From assembly GCA_047967505.1 (NCBI GenBank), contig CM106539.1: DNA of 64,000 bases. The stretch is one strand, 5' to 3'. The stretch is from Dipteris shenzhenensis (lineage: Eukaryota; Polypodiophyta; Polypodiopsida; Gleicheniales). Made by a program: the position numbers and the translations under genes. The notes under the pieces were generated by a model, which was not told where the DNA came from, searched no databases, and worked only from the letters and a program-made list of their open reading frames with translations. Below are positions 23,314-33,499 of this stretch, in pieces. Numbering within the stretch: the first letter of the stretch is position 1; the number at the start of each line of letters is the position of its first letter.

Positions 23314-24649
23314 AGTGCAGAAGATCGACATGAGTCCGCTAATTTCGCACAAGACCACCATTGGGCTTTCTTGGTTACATGTCAGTATAATCCCGATGTT
23401 CATGATGCTTGTATGGCAATTTCATATATTCATGATGCCTGGTTCTTTGATAGTGGTGCTAGCAAGCACATCACTTCCTACAAGAAGTTATTCAACTCAT
23501 TGGAGCTTACATCTAGGGAGGCAGTGTCACATGTGCCAATAATGCATCATATACCGTGAAAGGTAAAAAGGCAGGTTGCTCTTACTTCTGTCTCTAGTGG
23601 TATTGTCACTCTAGAGCATGTGCTTTATGTTCCAGGCATTCGTAAGAACCTCATTTCTATTTCAGCAATCGCTACATGTGGCTTTCAGGTTATTTTTGAT
23701 GGTGTGAGGTGTGCAGTGTATGATATTACACATGCCTCTACCATGGTTTTGACTAGCACATTGTCTAGCGGTCTTTACAAACTTGATGCTTATGACATAT
23801 GTTCAGATGATGATGCTGCACTTGCCGATGCACATGCCTTTGCTATTGTTTCTACCATGGCATATACTCATTTGTGGCATGAGAGGTTTGGACACCTCAA
23901 TTTTGGAGCCCTGGTGACGTTATATAAGGAAGATATGGTTGTGGATCTTCCCAAAATGCATATGCCTACCAAACATGTTTGTGAACCATGCTTACTTGGT
24001 AAGATGCACCGTGCTGCATTTCCCAAGGATGGGAGAGTTGGTGCTTCACATAAGCTTTATCTAGTTCATAGTGATGTTTGTGGACCCATGAGGGTTGCAG
24101 CTCTTGGGGGGTTCTACTATTTTGTTACTTTTATTGATGATTTCACCAGGTACACTTGGATTTTCACATTGAAATCGAAGTCTGATGTTTCTTCATGCTT
24201 CAAGCACTTTATTGCCTTGACTGAGAATGAGAGTGGGCTGCACATTGCTCACATTAATACAAACAGGGGAGTGAATACATGTCAAAGGAGTTTGCTGTTT
24301 TTTTGGCTTCCCGTGGCATTAATCATCGATGCACGGTGCCTTATACTCCTCAACAGAATCATGTGGCTGAGCTGAAGAATAGATCAACAATGGAAATGGC
24401 CAAATGCATGTTGAAAGGCAAACATTTGCCTAATAAGTTGTGGTTGGATGCGGTCATGTGTGCAAATTACATCTTGAATAGATATCCTACAAAGGCATTG
24501 CACACTATCACACCTTATGAGGCTTGGATGGGTCGTAAGCCTCGCATTTCCCACATGAGGACTTTAGGATGCTTAGCTCATGCTCATGTGCCTTCACAGA
24601 GACACACTAAGTTGGATGATAAAGCTATTAAATGCATTTTTCTTGGGTA
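23314..24649 (+). pseudogene. copia-2 protease, GAG-pre-integrase and integrase
   Basis: The protease site WFFDSGASKHIT is at about 23440-23475. A frame from 23620 carries LYVPGIRKNLISISAIA, then the HHCC-type GAG-pre-integrase THLWHERFGHLNFGAL...HVCEPCLLGKMHRA, then the integrase core SDVCGPMRVAALGGFYYFVTFIDDFTRYTW. A frameshift near 24270 moves the rest to 24279-24650 (FAVFLASRGINHRCTVPYTPQQN, LKNRSTMEMAKCML, LWLDAVMCANYILNR). The DDE residues D (HSDVCGP) and the final E region (usually NGVAERKN, here NHVAELKN) are visible. The middle D of the usual TDRGGE reads TNRGVN and is mutated. Confidence 0.85.
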
Positions 24650-27009
24650 AAATTTTGCTCCACAACCAGAAAGCACAGGATCACAAAGGCCTTTGGACAG
24701 AGCACTTCGCACATGGGCAGGAGGTCCTAGCACCGATCCTTGCACATATGTTTAACCTTGCAGCTTGTCACGGCTTCCCACCACAATGGAGCACCACTAC
24801 TATTGTACCGATACACAAAGCAGGAGACCTCATGGACACTGGGAACTATCGCACCCTCATGATTGGCCACACACTAGCCAAGATCTATGGATTTGTACTA
24901 GAGAGAGAGATCAGCAGTCATACAGAGGCACAGGGGCAGCGAGCACTAGGACAGGCAAGATTCAGGAGGCAACACTCTACTCTAGACCACATTTTCACTC
25001 TGAGGGCTATCATTGAGGAGGCGAGGTCCAGACATCAGAGAGTCTACACACACTTCGTAGACTTTCGAAAGGCATTCGACACTGTTCCACGATCCCGCAT
25101 GATCAAGAGACTATAGGAGATGCAAATCCCAGAGATGCTGATTTGGGGTGAGATGAGCTTATATGAGTCAGTCAGAGGCAGGGTCCGTGCCCCAGGCGGT
25201 CTATTGGATTGGGTCGAGAGCACCATTGGGGTGAAGCAAGGCTGCCCTCTCTCACTGACTCTCTTTGGACTCTACATTGATGAGATCACATCTTTCATAG
25301 ATCGCCTAGGTGGCGAGGGCTCATTACTAGGGGATCTCCTCATACATATATTGTTATATGCTAATGATATAGTTCTTATATCCTCTTCAACGGAGGGGCT
25401 GCAAAGAGATCTATAGGCTTTAGAGGTGTTTTGCAGAGAGAGAGATCTGACGGTCAACCTTGGGAAAACTAAGGTTATGATCTTCAACACCTCACGAGCA
25501 GTGACTCGCCGACTTAGTTTCACCTATCGTGGTGAGCCAGTGGAGATAGTGCAGTCATACACATATTTGGGAGCAATCTTAACAGGACCCATCTTCACGA
25601 TGAAACATGCAGCCCAGGCACGGCTCACACGAGGGCGTAGTGCTTTGGCTAGACTAAAGTGGCAGTGTTTCCAAGCGCACTTCCAGGATCCACCGACGAA
25701 GGGCTGGCTTTTCAAGACACTAGTATGGACGACTGTCATGTATGCAGCACCTTTCTAGGGGTGCGATCTTCCAAGGACAGACTGGAGGAGCTTCGAGCGG
25801 CTACAAGTGATGATGGGATCCAGGATGATCCGATGTAAGCCCTCAGTTCCACATGAGATAGTACAGGCAAAGTTCGCCATGACACCTCTCCAAGTTGATG
25901 CCATCTTTCAAACAGTGACTTTCATCCACAAAAAGTGGAACTTACCCCATTGGAGACTTCCGAGGTTGGCCCTAGAGTCATCCAGACGACTCGCAGAGAG
26001 CAGGGCAGACACATGGTATGCACGCATATCTACATGGCTTGCCAAGCACGGTATCCAGATGGACCTTTTAGTACAGCATGGATGCACCTCCTGAGTCGAT
26101 CCCGCCAGATGAGATCAACCGAATCATTTGGTTAGACCTCCTCCACCTTCACACATCCCAGACTTTGGGGGGGGGGGGGGGACTCCCACCAAGACCCAAT
26201 TTTATCGCGACCACTTCCTGAGAGTATCATAGGAGGGATTCATTATCAGACCCCAATATCTCAAGATAGAGGAGTCTCCCACGCACTGAGGATTGCCATT
26301 GGTCAAATGTGGGTTTCGTCCCATCAACTAAGGATCAAGGCAAGGAGAGCAACGGGTCTACACGCTATGTATGCTGGGGGCGGTTGAGACAGAGAAGCAT
26401 TTTCTTTGTGTTTGCCTAGCCTGCTACGAGATTCCGGGACACTACCACTGTCTCTACCTAGAGGGGAGTGGCTTCGATCCTTTATCACGACTGATCCATT
26501 TCCATGACCAGGTCTGTATCGGACTTTATCTGATGGAGATACGGCGACACAGGGAGACACTTCTACGACAGATCAGAGAGCAACAAGGGATGGTCACACC
26601 ACTACAGGACATAGAGGGTGACCGGGCACAGCGACACGTCACAGACTTCTATACATTTGAGTCAGCCCTCGGACACAATGGAGTGGAGGAGGAGCTAGCC
26701 GATACGAGAGCAGTCTAGATGAGCAGCCGGCACAGTACCACCGAGAGAGGGGCGCAAAGGCCACATGTGCGACAGAGAGCCCCCAGGGTACACTCTATTG
26801 AGGTCCGACCTATCACAACTTTCCTCAAGGGAGACCGACAGAGACAAGGGGTCACTCTAGACATAGCCCAGAGAGTCCAGAGAACAAGGAGACCGCGTCC
26901 CCCACCGCAGCGCGAGACAGCTCGACAGACGCAGATACGAGACATCTTTGCAGCCCACCAGAGAGCCATCACTGTACCAGGCTTCGGTTTCGTCCTAGCG
27001 CCTAGATAG
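24650..27009 (+). pseudogene. LINE-C reverse transcriptase and zinc-knuckle C-terminus
   Basis: RT motifs: TIVPIHKAGDLMDTGNYRTLMIG, LGQARFRRQHSTLDHI, VDFRKAFDTVPRSR, GVKQGCPLSLTLFGLYIDE, ILLYANDIVLISSS. The catalytic box is YAND where LINE-1 has YADD, so a metal-binding Asp is lost. Stops at 25114 (Gln in LINE-1), about 25414, and 25756 (Trp in LINE-1) interrupt an otherwise aligned frame. The thumb follows (LGKTKVMIFNTSRAV, SYTYLGAILTG), then HEIVQAKF and the C-terminal region with VYTLCMLGAVETEKHFLCVCLACYEI (26360-26440), where the first Cys pair is altered. The last frame (26719-27009) is basic and Arg/Gln-rich. Confidence 0.85.
26167..26181. repeat. poly-G run (15 G)
   Basis: An uninterrupted run of about 15 G inside the LINE-C frame. 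It coincides with a frame break and could also be a sequencing or assembly weak point. Confidence 0.8.
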
Positions 27010-27196
27010 ATTGATTGATATGGCCCACTCTGCAGTTGTAGTTGACTTTTTTTCTATGATTATGATTCTGTTAGCATAGATTAGTACTCAGCAAGGGTCC
27101 TAGCGTACCCTTTGCTTCAGCCCACTAAGGCTTGTATGAGTTCGCTTTTCTGTGTACTTTGTTCCATAGGCCCGTGAGGCCTCCCGTGGACGTTAA

Positions 27197-27222
27197 TCTC
27201 TCTCTCTCTCTCTCTCTCTCTT
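27197..27222. repeat. (TC)n microsatellite at the LINE-C 3' end
   Basis: About 13 TC units lie at the end of the LINE 3' region. In this family the microsatellite may take the place of a poly(A) tail; only one 3' end is seen here, so this is a suggestion. Confidence 0.8.
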
Positions 27223-27240
27223 CGGAGACGTTGGGCATTA

Positions 27241-27267
27241 GGTAAATCTGACAATGTCAGATTTACC
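27241..27267. repeat. 27-bp near-perfect inverted repeat
   Basis: GGTAAATCTGACA and its complement TGTCAGATTTACC are separated by a single A. It lies 18 bp after the (TC)n run, at the border between LINE-C and the next copia remnant. Confidence 0.9.
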
Positions 27268-29440
27268 CATGCCCTTGGTGTGTCCAACTCACCAATATCT
27301 TTGAACTCAAGAATTCAAAAAGTAGTGCTTCAATTAAAAGTGTTTTTGAAGTGACAAGCATTAGAAGACAGGGAATAGCGATAGGGAAGAGTTACGATTA
27401 CTTACTCACAAAGCAAGTTAAAAACCTAGCCTTTGTGGCTAGTTTCTCCACGCAGCGGATTATAGTAGATGGTTAAGTGTCCACAAGATAGAACTCACAA
27501 AATACCAAACTCCAGAGAGAGAGACAATGGTAGAGTAGTGCACAAAATGCCTCAGAATACAAACAAGCTTTCACCAGAGATCCCCAAAAACCTGCAGAAA
27601 TCCATGCCCTGGATGCTTTGTGGTAAGCACAAGCTTTGCTCCTTCTTCAGACCTTGCACTCTTATGGTTGTGTGCTCCTCAGTGAGCTTCATTGACCTCG
27701 TGTAGTGCAGCTTCCTTGGACAGCGCCTTCCTCCAGACTTCTGCTCCCCTACTGGCTAAAGGTGTATGCACCATGAACTGCTCCCAAAGGTAAGGGCTGC
27801 TTCCAGTCTGAACTCGTGATCCTCCACTGTCTCTTCTTGCTGCACTCTCTGGACCACCTCCTGTGGATGTGAACCTCCTCGCTGCACTTCTGGACAGCCT
27901 GTTGTGAGGCCCAACACCTGGAATGAATGGATACAATGACTTCCAAGGCTGAGGGCTATTTATAGAGGGTTTTAGACCCTCCAGACTGGCTGACCCAGTC
28001 TGTAGGTCAGCATCCAGCCACAGACTGGGCCCACCCAGTCTGTTGCTGATCCAACTGGCCTGTGCCTATAAAGGGCCTTGTTTTCTGCCCTATAATTGCT
28101 GCCTGGCTGCTGTGTGCCAGCCTGTCGGCTGCGAGGTTATAGCCTGCTTTGACCAGCAGAACACCTCCAAGTTGCTCCCATTGTCACGATGGGAGCCCTC
28201 AATCTCCCAAAGACAAACATTCTCCCTGAGAAATGTGTTGAGATCAATTCCCGATACCAACATATTATTCACCTCAACATCCAGCTCCTTGTAATTCAAG
28301 AACCAAGCCGGTACCGGTACATAGGTACAACCACAGCACCATCCTCCAATGGCACCATCATATGTCGTCACGAACATGCCTGGCACACCATCCAACTCGG
28401 GTACAATCTTTGGGTACTCCCAGTTGTCCCCCTCTGAATTCAGGAACTAACCGGACCTAAAAAGCACCAAGCCCCATGGGTCTGTTTCAACCCAATATGC
28501 AAGCTGAATGAACCACAACATATATCTAGAAACCCAAAATTACTGCAAGATGTCTCCAGACATGAGCTCTAAGTAAGCTCCTCTGAAGTTCTAGCCCTGA
28601 TCACACAAAGGTACTGCAATACTCCTGTCCGTACATGCTTCTAGTCCTCCTTGAGAAGTCTTCATCATCAGTATCACATATAAGTACCAGCTCCGTAAAG
28701 CTACCCATACCAACTAGGTCCACAAACCAATAGCAAGCTCCAATTGCTTCTATAAAGAAAGCTCCTCCTGTACATATGTGAAAGGTTTTCACTGTCCAAC
28801 CAAACAAGCATTGAGTGCAAGTATACTATTGTAATCATTACATAAATACAAAGAGATTGCATACCCAAGGCTTTGTTGCTTGCTATCAAAACAAGCCAAG
28901 TACCGCAATGAAGTACTCCCTTAGACAACCTGTGAATTCTGGAGCCCATACTCCCGTCAGTGCAAGTCACTGGCCCAACATCCATCTTGAAGTGGTCTTC
29001 TTCTCCCTTATCCTCTATGACAGATACAGCCTTATCCTCAGCATCCTCTGAGCAACATACACTGTCCTCCTCGTCTGTCAATTGCTCTATACTGGACATG
29101 AGCACTGTCACACTTGGATCTATGCATCCTGTCAAGCTGCTGCATGGTGTAGCCAACAAGAGCAACTCATCTTGAACAACATAAGCTGAATCTTTTTTTG
29201 GTTCATCTCCCTTGGACTTTTCTTCATGCATCTTCTTTTGATTAGCCTTTTTCTTCTGGCAATCTCTTGCCATATGTCCAGGCATATAATAGCAGCACTT
29301 TTTCTTCATCTTCCTCTTCTTATTGTCTCTGTCAGAAGGGTTTCCATCCTCGGAAGTGTCCTTTTTCTTATTCAGCGTGCCGTTCTCTGGCTTCCCTTCC
29401 CTCTACCTTTAGTAGTGACGTTGAACGCTTTCTTGCTACT
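27268..29440 (-). mobile_element. minus-strand copia remnant of the gag-only family (copy 3)
   Basis: Read leftward: the end of gag (29410-28900), a 3' block (28900-28170), and an LTR (about 28167 down to near 27440). The 3' block shares the TCCCAGTTGTCCCCCTCT string (28426-28436) with copia-A (1157-1168). The LTR shows the CACGCAGCGGA string (27450) that lies near the end of the 42748-46906 LTRs. No pol is present. The left boundary is uncertain. Confidence 0.65.
28900..29410 (-). pseudogene. Gag C-terminus of copy 3: knuckle and acidic tail
   Basis: On the minus strand from about 29310: KKKCCYYMPGHMARDCQKKKAN, a CCHC knuckle in which the second Cys of CX2C has become Tyr. A Lys-rich stretch follows, then the acidic tail (SVTVLMSSIEQLTDEEDSVCCSEDAEDKAVSVIEDKGEED). 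The tail corresponds to DIEMWVDEESDAFVKVKD in the 42748 element. The N-terminal Gag half is missing, replaced by LINE sequence from about 29440. Confidence 0.75.
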
Positions 29441-30730
29441 ATCGGGAGGTCTGGCGAGGGCTGGTGAGGAATGTCGTAGAGTGTGTGTGCATAGGTGTGC
29501 TAAATGATCAAAGTTCAGTGATAGGGGATGTGAAACCTCCGCTCAAGAAACGTCCACCAAAAATCCTTGGAGTTATTACTAAACAGAATGTTCAATAGTT
29601 CTTCCTCATTCCGACAAATAAGGTCTCTCTTCTCCTGACGTACGAAGTTACGATATTCTTGTGTAGTGTTCGTCGCCCTCAAAAGATTATGCTTAACCTC
29701 GAATCTTAGCTGACGGCACAAGGCCTTACACTCATCATCGTACCAGCTCTTGCAAAAGACCGATACAACGGGAGTTGTATGCGGGAAAGACGGGATGGCA
29801 GCATCATGCAAGGAACAAGTAATAAGTGTGACTAAGTTCTCTCGAAGTGGAATATCGTCAAGGTCCTCAAGCATATGAGAGAGGCGGGCGGCATAGGCAG
29901 GGGCTAGTATATGGCCAAAATGAATCTCCCAGAAAGTAGTGTAAGTGGGAGGTGAGGTGCTGATCGGCTCCAAGGGGTAGCTAGGGAATGAAGAAGCCTG
30001 TGATGTAAGAGGTGAAGGCAAGGGATCCCATGATTTAGTCAACTACGTTGATCCCTCCTCCATAGGGGAAACAAAATAGCCCACCAAAGGATGGCCATCT
30101 CTAGACCATTGAATATGATCAAATCATGCATCCTCCCCATATCAATAAAGGCGTGCCCATATGAGATGATCCATGGATATTCGTGAGAAACCTGCGTCAT
30201 CATGTATATCGATGTCAGGCAACATAATCAACTCATGCTAAAAATCAAAGATGGGTATCTGGTAGCCAACGGTCCTGGCGTTGAAGTCTCCAAGAAGGAG
30301 AACCTCCCCATGACTAGAAAAATCCATGATAACCTAGTATAAGATAGTGTAAGGAGATGTCTCTTCATCCTCCTGCACCTCCCTAGCAAAATGCGATGTC
30401 TCTAGAGGAAAGTAGCAAATTGCAATAAAAATATATAAAGAGGAGGTACTCATGATCAAGATCCAAATGAATCTAGGGTGTAGGTCGCGTCTCTCCAAGG
30501 TGATCATCCCTTGTGTGAGATTATCTATGTAGAACTGCTACTTTACCGTTTCCACGTACTGGACACCCCCTAGTCTCATCTCGATATGTGTATCCATAGA
30601 CTGGTGGTATTGGGCGCTCTGGGCTCTGATGAGTCTCTGTATAGAAAATAATATCTCGTCCTCTGTATGATTCTGAGAAATTCCTTGATTCTCCATTATA
30701 GTTCCAAATGGTGCACGCTAAGGTCTCAGT
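29440..30730 (-). pseudogene. LINE-B: endonuclease and pre-RT linker of a LINE
   Basis: On the minus strand from about 30700 an APE-type endonuclease region reads RLGGVQYVETVK, IWILIMSTSSLYIFIAICYFPLETSHFA and the signature EVLLLGDFNAR (about 30310-30275), with several stops. It continues through 30042-29515 (SVFCKSWYDDECKALCRQLRF, YRNFVRQEKRDLI, LNILFSNNSKDFWWTFLERR). It ends at about 29440 where LINE-1 would continue toward RT. This is the only endonuclease part of the family in the window. Confidence 0.8.
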
Positions 30731-30739
30731 CTTGTGGGT

Positions 30740-31218
30740 CTCATAGATCCCGCATCCCTATGCGAGTGTGGCAATGGGCCCCGCCTAGGTCCAGGCTATA
30801 GTGGAATGCTGCGTCAAGCTATAGTGGAGGTGTCTCAAACTCAGCCAAAACGATCTGATATGGAATTCACATCCATGATAACAAGAAAACATACAGCCTC
30901 TCCACTCGGGCCCAATCTGTCTCTATTAGGTCAAGCCCCCAACAAGGACTGCCATAAATGACCGCAAGGTGGACCAAGAAGTCAAAAAGAAGACACTTAA
31001 TCCAGGCATCCTGAAGATGAGAGTGAAAGCACTGTCGCTCAAGTCTAGCAAGTGTGGCATGTCCCTTGCTCAATCGGGCCTACATCGCTAGTCGCATCGT
31101 GAAAATCAAGCCGAAGAAAAGAACCCCAAGAATGTGTAGGATGCAAAGACCTCCACTGACAATTTGTCCAATGTAGATTGCTCTCCATGCATGCCTACTC
31201 AATATGCGTTGAAGAACA
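30740..31218 (-). pseudogene. LINE-D, part 2: RT thumb region left of copia-3
   Basis: The frame 31073-30867 reads SKGHATLARLERQCFHSHLQDAWIKCLLFDFLVHLAVIYGSPCW, collinear with SRGYASLARLERQCF...YGSPCW of LINE-1. At 31218 the sequence breaks exactly at copia-3 inside the codons of the MIFNT motif (GTTGAAGAACA, then ATGACCTTGGTTTTA resumes at 48495-48513). Confidence 0.8.
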
Positions 31219-31473
31219 TGTAGGCCATCTTCTCTCAGTCGTATTGATACCCTCTAGGCCCTGGTATGTGCCATGTAGCTTTAGTTATTGGCACTTAGGT
31301 CACCTAGTACTTTTAGTGTCTTATGACACCTAGTACTCGTGGTATCACTAGGACACTAGGTCCTAGGGTTCTCTTTTATTGTACCTTGTACTTTCATTTT
31401 CATTGTTGTTGATGTGACGGCTTCCACTTCTTGCTCCACTCTTTTTGCATCCTTTTGCTTCCGTGAGCCTACA
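31219..31473 (+). repeat. copia-3 5' LTR
   Basis: 255 bp, TGTAGGCCATC to GAGCCTACA. It matches 36868-36901 plus 48296-48494 with a handful of substitutions. The primer site TGGTATCAGAGC begins at 31475. Confidence 0.95.
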
Positions 31474-31474
31474 C

Positions 31475-31488
31475 TGGTATCAGAGCAG
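31475..31488 (+). promoter_or_regulatory. primer-binding site of copia-3
   Basis: TGGTATCAGAGCAG, tRNA-Met type, one base after the LTR. Confidence 0.9.
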
Positions 31489-31529
31489 GTTATCCTGCTT
31501 GTGAGCTTGACTCTCTCCATTCCAAGCCT

Positions 31530-32010
31530 GGGAGATCTAGTCTGTACAGCTCTCGCCACTACACCGTTCATCCAACGCCGCTCCAGCCCGTACAACCTGC
31601 CCCGTACAGCTGCTCGTGAACAAGTTCGTACAGCCATTGTGGGCTGTTCCATTCGTCTGTACCAGGCCCAGCTACCCTGTACTACAGTTCCTGCGTCGTA
31701 CTACAGCCCAGCTCACTGTCCGTACTTGTACGTAGAACGCAGAGTCACCAGACCATACAACGATCTGCACACCCTTCCATACCAGCCAGCCGCCAGCCGT
31801 ACACCGTACGAAATACTGTACTGAACATTTTCGTACAAGTCGTCATCCAACTGCAAGTGCACACAAGTAGTCGTACAACGTCTGTACGCTGTACGGATTT
31901 CGAAATTGCAGCATGTCCGTACACTGCAAATGTCCGTACATAACTACTCCGACGGACGATGGGCACACGTCCGTACAACGCGCGCAAGTCAAGTCCGTAC
32001 TGTACGGACT
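31530..32010 (+). repeat. GTAC-rich leader segment of copia-3
   Basis: About 22 GTAC tetramers in ~480 bp, mostly inside CCGTACA or CTGTACGG. Same position and composition as in copia-1, but the sequences are not alignable as one copy. Confidence 0.8.
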
Positions 32011-32039
32011 GTTTCGTGCATTTTTTTTTGTTCTTTACA

Positions 32040-32440
32040 CGCTCATTGCAATTTTGGAGCGGAGATTTGGGACTTTTTCCAGCACGCGGCCATTTTGCGG
32101 ATAAATCTACAGATTTGGGTTTTTTCTTCAATTTGCCCCAATTTCTCCCCCAAATTTGGGGCTTTTGCATTTGGGCTATGATTTTGCAGGAGAAAAGGTA
32201 TTTGGCAGATTTGCAGGACATTGCAGGTAGATTGCAGATTTGCAGACAATTTGGGGCTTTTCCTAAATTTGCCCTATTTTTGGCTCAGTTTTGCTCTACA
32301 AATAGGGGCTTTTGGATCTATTGCAGGCAGATTGCACGATACTTTCTGATTTGCAGTGAAATTGGCAAGAAATTGCAGGCCATTTGATCACATTTGCAAA
32401 TTACAGCTTAATTTTGGGCTTTTCCAGATTTTGACAACAA
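32040..32440 (+). repeat. TTTGGGGCTTTT / TTTGCAGA degenerate repeats in the copia-3 leader
   Basis: Repeated AATTTGGGGCTTTTGCATTTGGG-like strings, TTTGGGACTTTT and many ATTGCAG or TTTGCAG words, ending shortly before the gag ATG at 32524. Equivalent to 6020-6420 in copia-1. Confidence 0.7.
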
Positions 32441-32523
32441 GTCCTTTTTTTTTTGCAATTGCAAGCCTTGAGGCCATCTTTTGGGTCACTTTGTCAGTGC
32501 ATTTTTGACTTGTCCTATTTGCA

Positions 32524-33450
32524 ATGGCTGGCAACAATCTAGATTTATTTGGCATTCTTCGTGAAGATAATAATTTGGATGGCACCAACTATCTGATGTG
32601 GTCTTATCTCATGAAACATATTCTTGTTGCAAGAAATTTTTGGAACATTGTTTTTGGGATTGATCTGAGGCCAGCCAATGCTGCAGTGGCTGCCCCTAAT
32701 GCTGGTCCCTCTGCAAGGGGGACTCCTCCTGATGCTTTATCCTCTAGCACCCCTGTTGCTGCTCCTCCAACTCAGGGACAAACAAGATGGGATGCAAGAG
32801 ATGCAAATGCACATTCATGTATTGCTTTATCATGCAAGAGAATCATTATTCCACACATCCGGTCATGCAAGACAGCAAAGGATGCTTGGGACAAATTGGC
32901 TTCTCTTTATCAGATTCGCAATGAGGCACATGTTGCATATTTCAGAAGGCAGTTGCAAGAAGTCAACATGAATGAAGGTGACTCTATGGATACATACTTG
33001 ACAAAGGTCAAGGACCTCATGGAACAACTTGCCAATATTGATGAGGTGGTGCCAAATTCTCAGCTTGTCAGTACCGCATTGAATGGGCTGCCAGATACAT
33101 ATCAAGGGTTTGCTACAACCCTTCGACTAGTGGCCATGGGTAATCCAGACCACTACTCCTTTGATCAGTTAGTCACTTTGCTTTTGCAAGAAGAGCAAAG
33201 TCGTGCTAATAGGCAAGCTACTATTCCTGATCATGCATTTGCTTCACAGCAAAAAGAAAAAGGCAAGGCTTCCAAGCCTATGGGCAAGCCTAAATATGCG
33301 CCTAACAATGGCAATTCCTCCAATGTATCTCAAAATACAGCAGATAAGTCAAAGAAGATGCAACTATTGTCGCAAGCCAAGGCATGAAATTTCAGAATGC
33401 AAGAGGTGCATTGCTTCGGAGAAGAAGAAAGCAGGATTGACAGTATGACT
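32524..33450 (+). pseudogene. copia-3 gag
   Basis: Start ATG 32524 (MAGNNLDLFG). Open to 33387 with LDGTNYLMWSYLMKHILVARNFW, RIIIPHIRSCKTAKDAWDKL, DSMDTYLTKVKDLMEQLANIDEVV and FDQLVTLLLQEEQSRANRQA, the usual copia capsid-like helices. A frameshift just before 33360 puts the knuckle CNYCRKPRHEISEC (CX2CX4HX4C complete) in another frame, ending SEKKKAGLTV. Otherwise it is the best preserved Gag in the window. Confidence 0.9.
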
Positions 33451-33499
33451 CACATGCAATTGAATCCCATGAGCCAGCCGATGCCTCAGATGCACATGC

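Larger units (their letters stand above)
22150..24649 (+). mobile_element. copia-2: copia lacking LTRs, RT and RNase H
   Basis: It contains a leader fragment, gag, protease, GAG-pre-integrase and integrase, then stops at the codon for FLG of CIFLG and gives way to a LINE. No LTR is visible on either side. It is closely related in protein to copia-3. Confidence 0.8.
24650..27222 (+). mobile_element. LINE-C: 5'-truncated LINE, same family as LINE-1
   Basis: It begins inside the RT-proximal linker (KILLHNQKAQDHKGLWTEHFA, compare MKLHNGRAKDHEGLCTEF in LINE-1) directly at the end of copia-2, as a 5'-truncated target-primed insertion would. It has an RT, a zinc-knuckle C-terminus, and a 3' untranslated part from 27010 that ends in a (TC)n run at 27197-27222. 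No poly(A) tail and no clear target duplication were seen. Confidence 0.85.

Noticed and set aside
27679-27936. Minus-strand frame of 85 residues
   Set aside because: It falls within the LTR of the minus-strand copia remnant. No motif.
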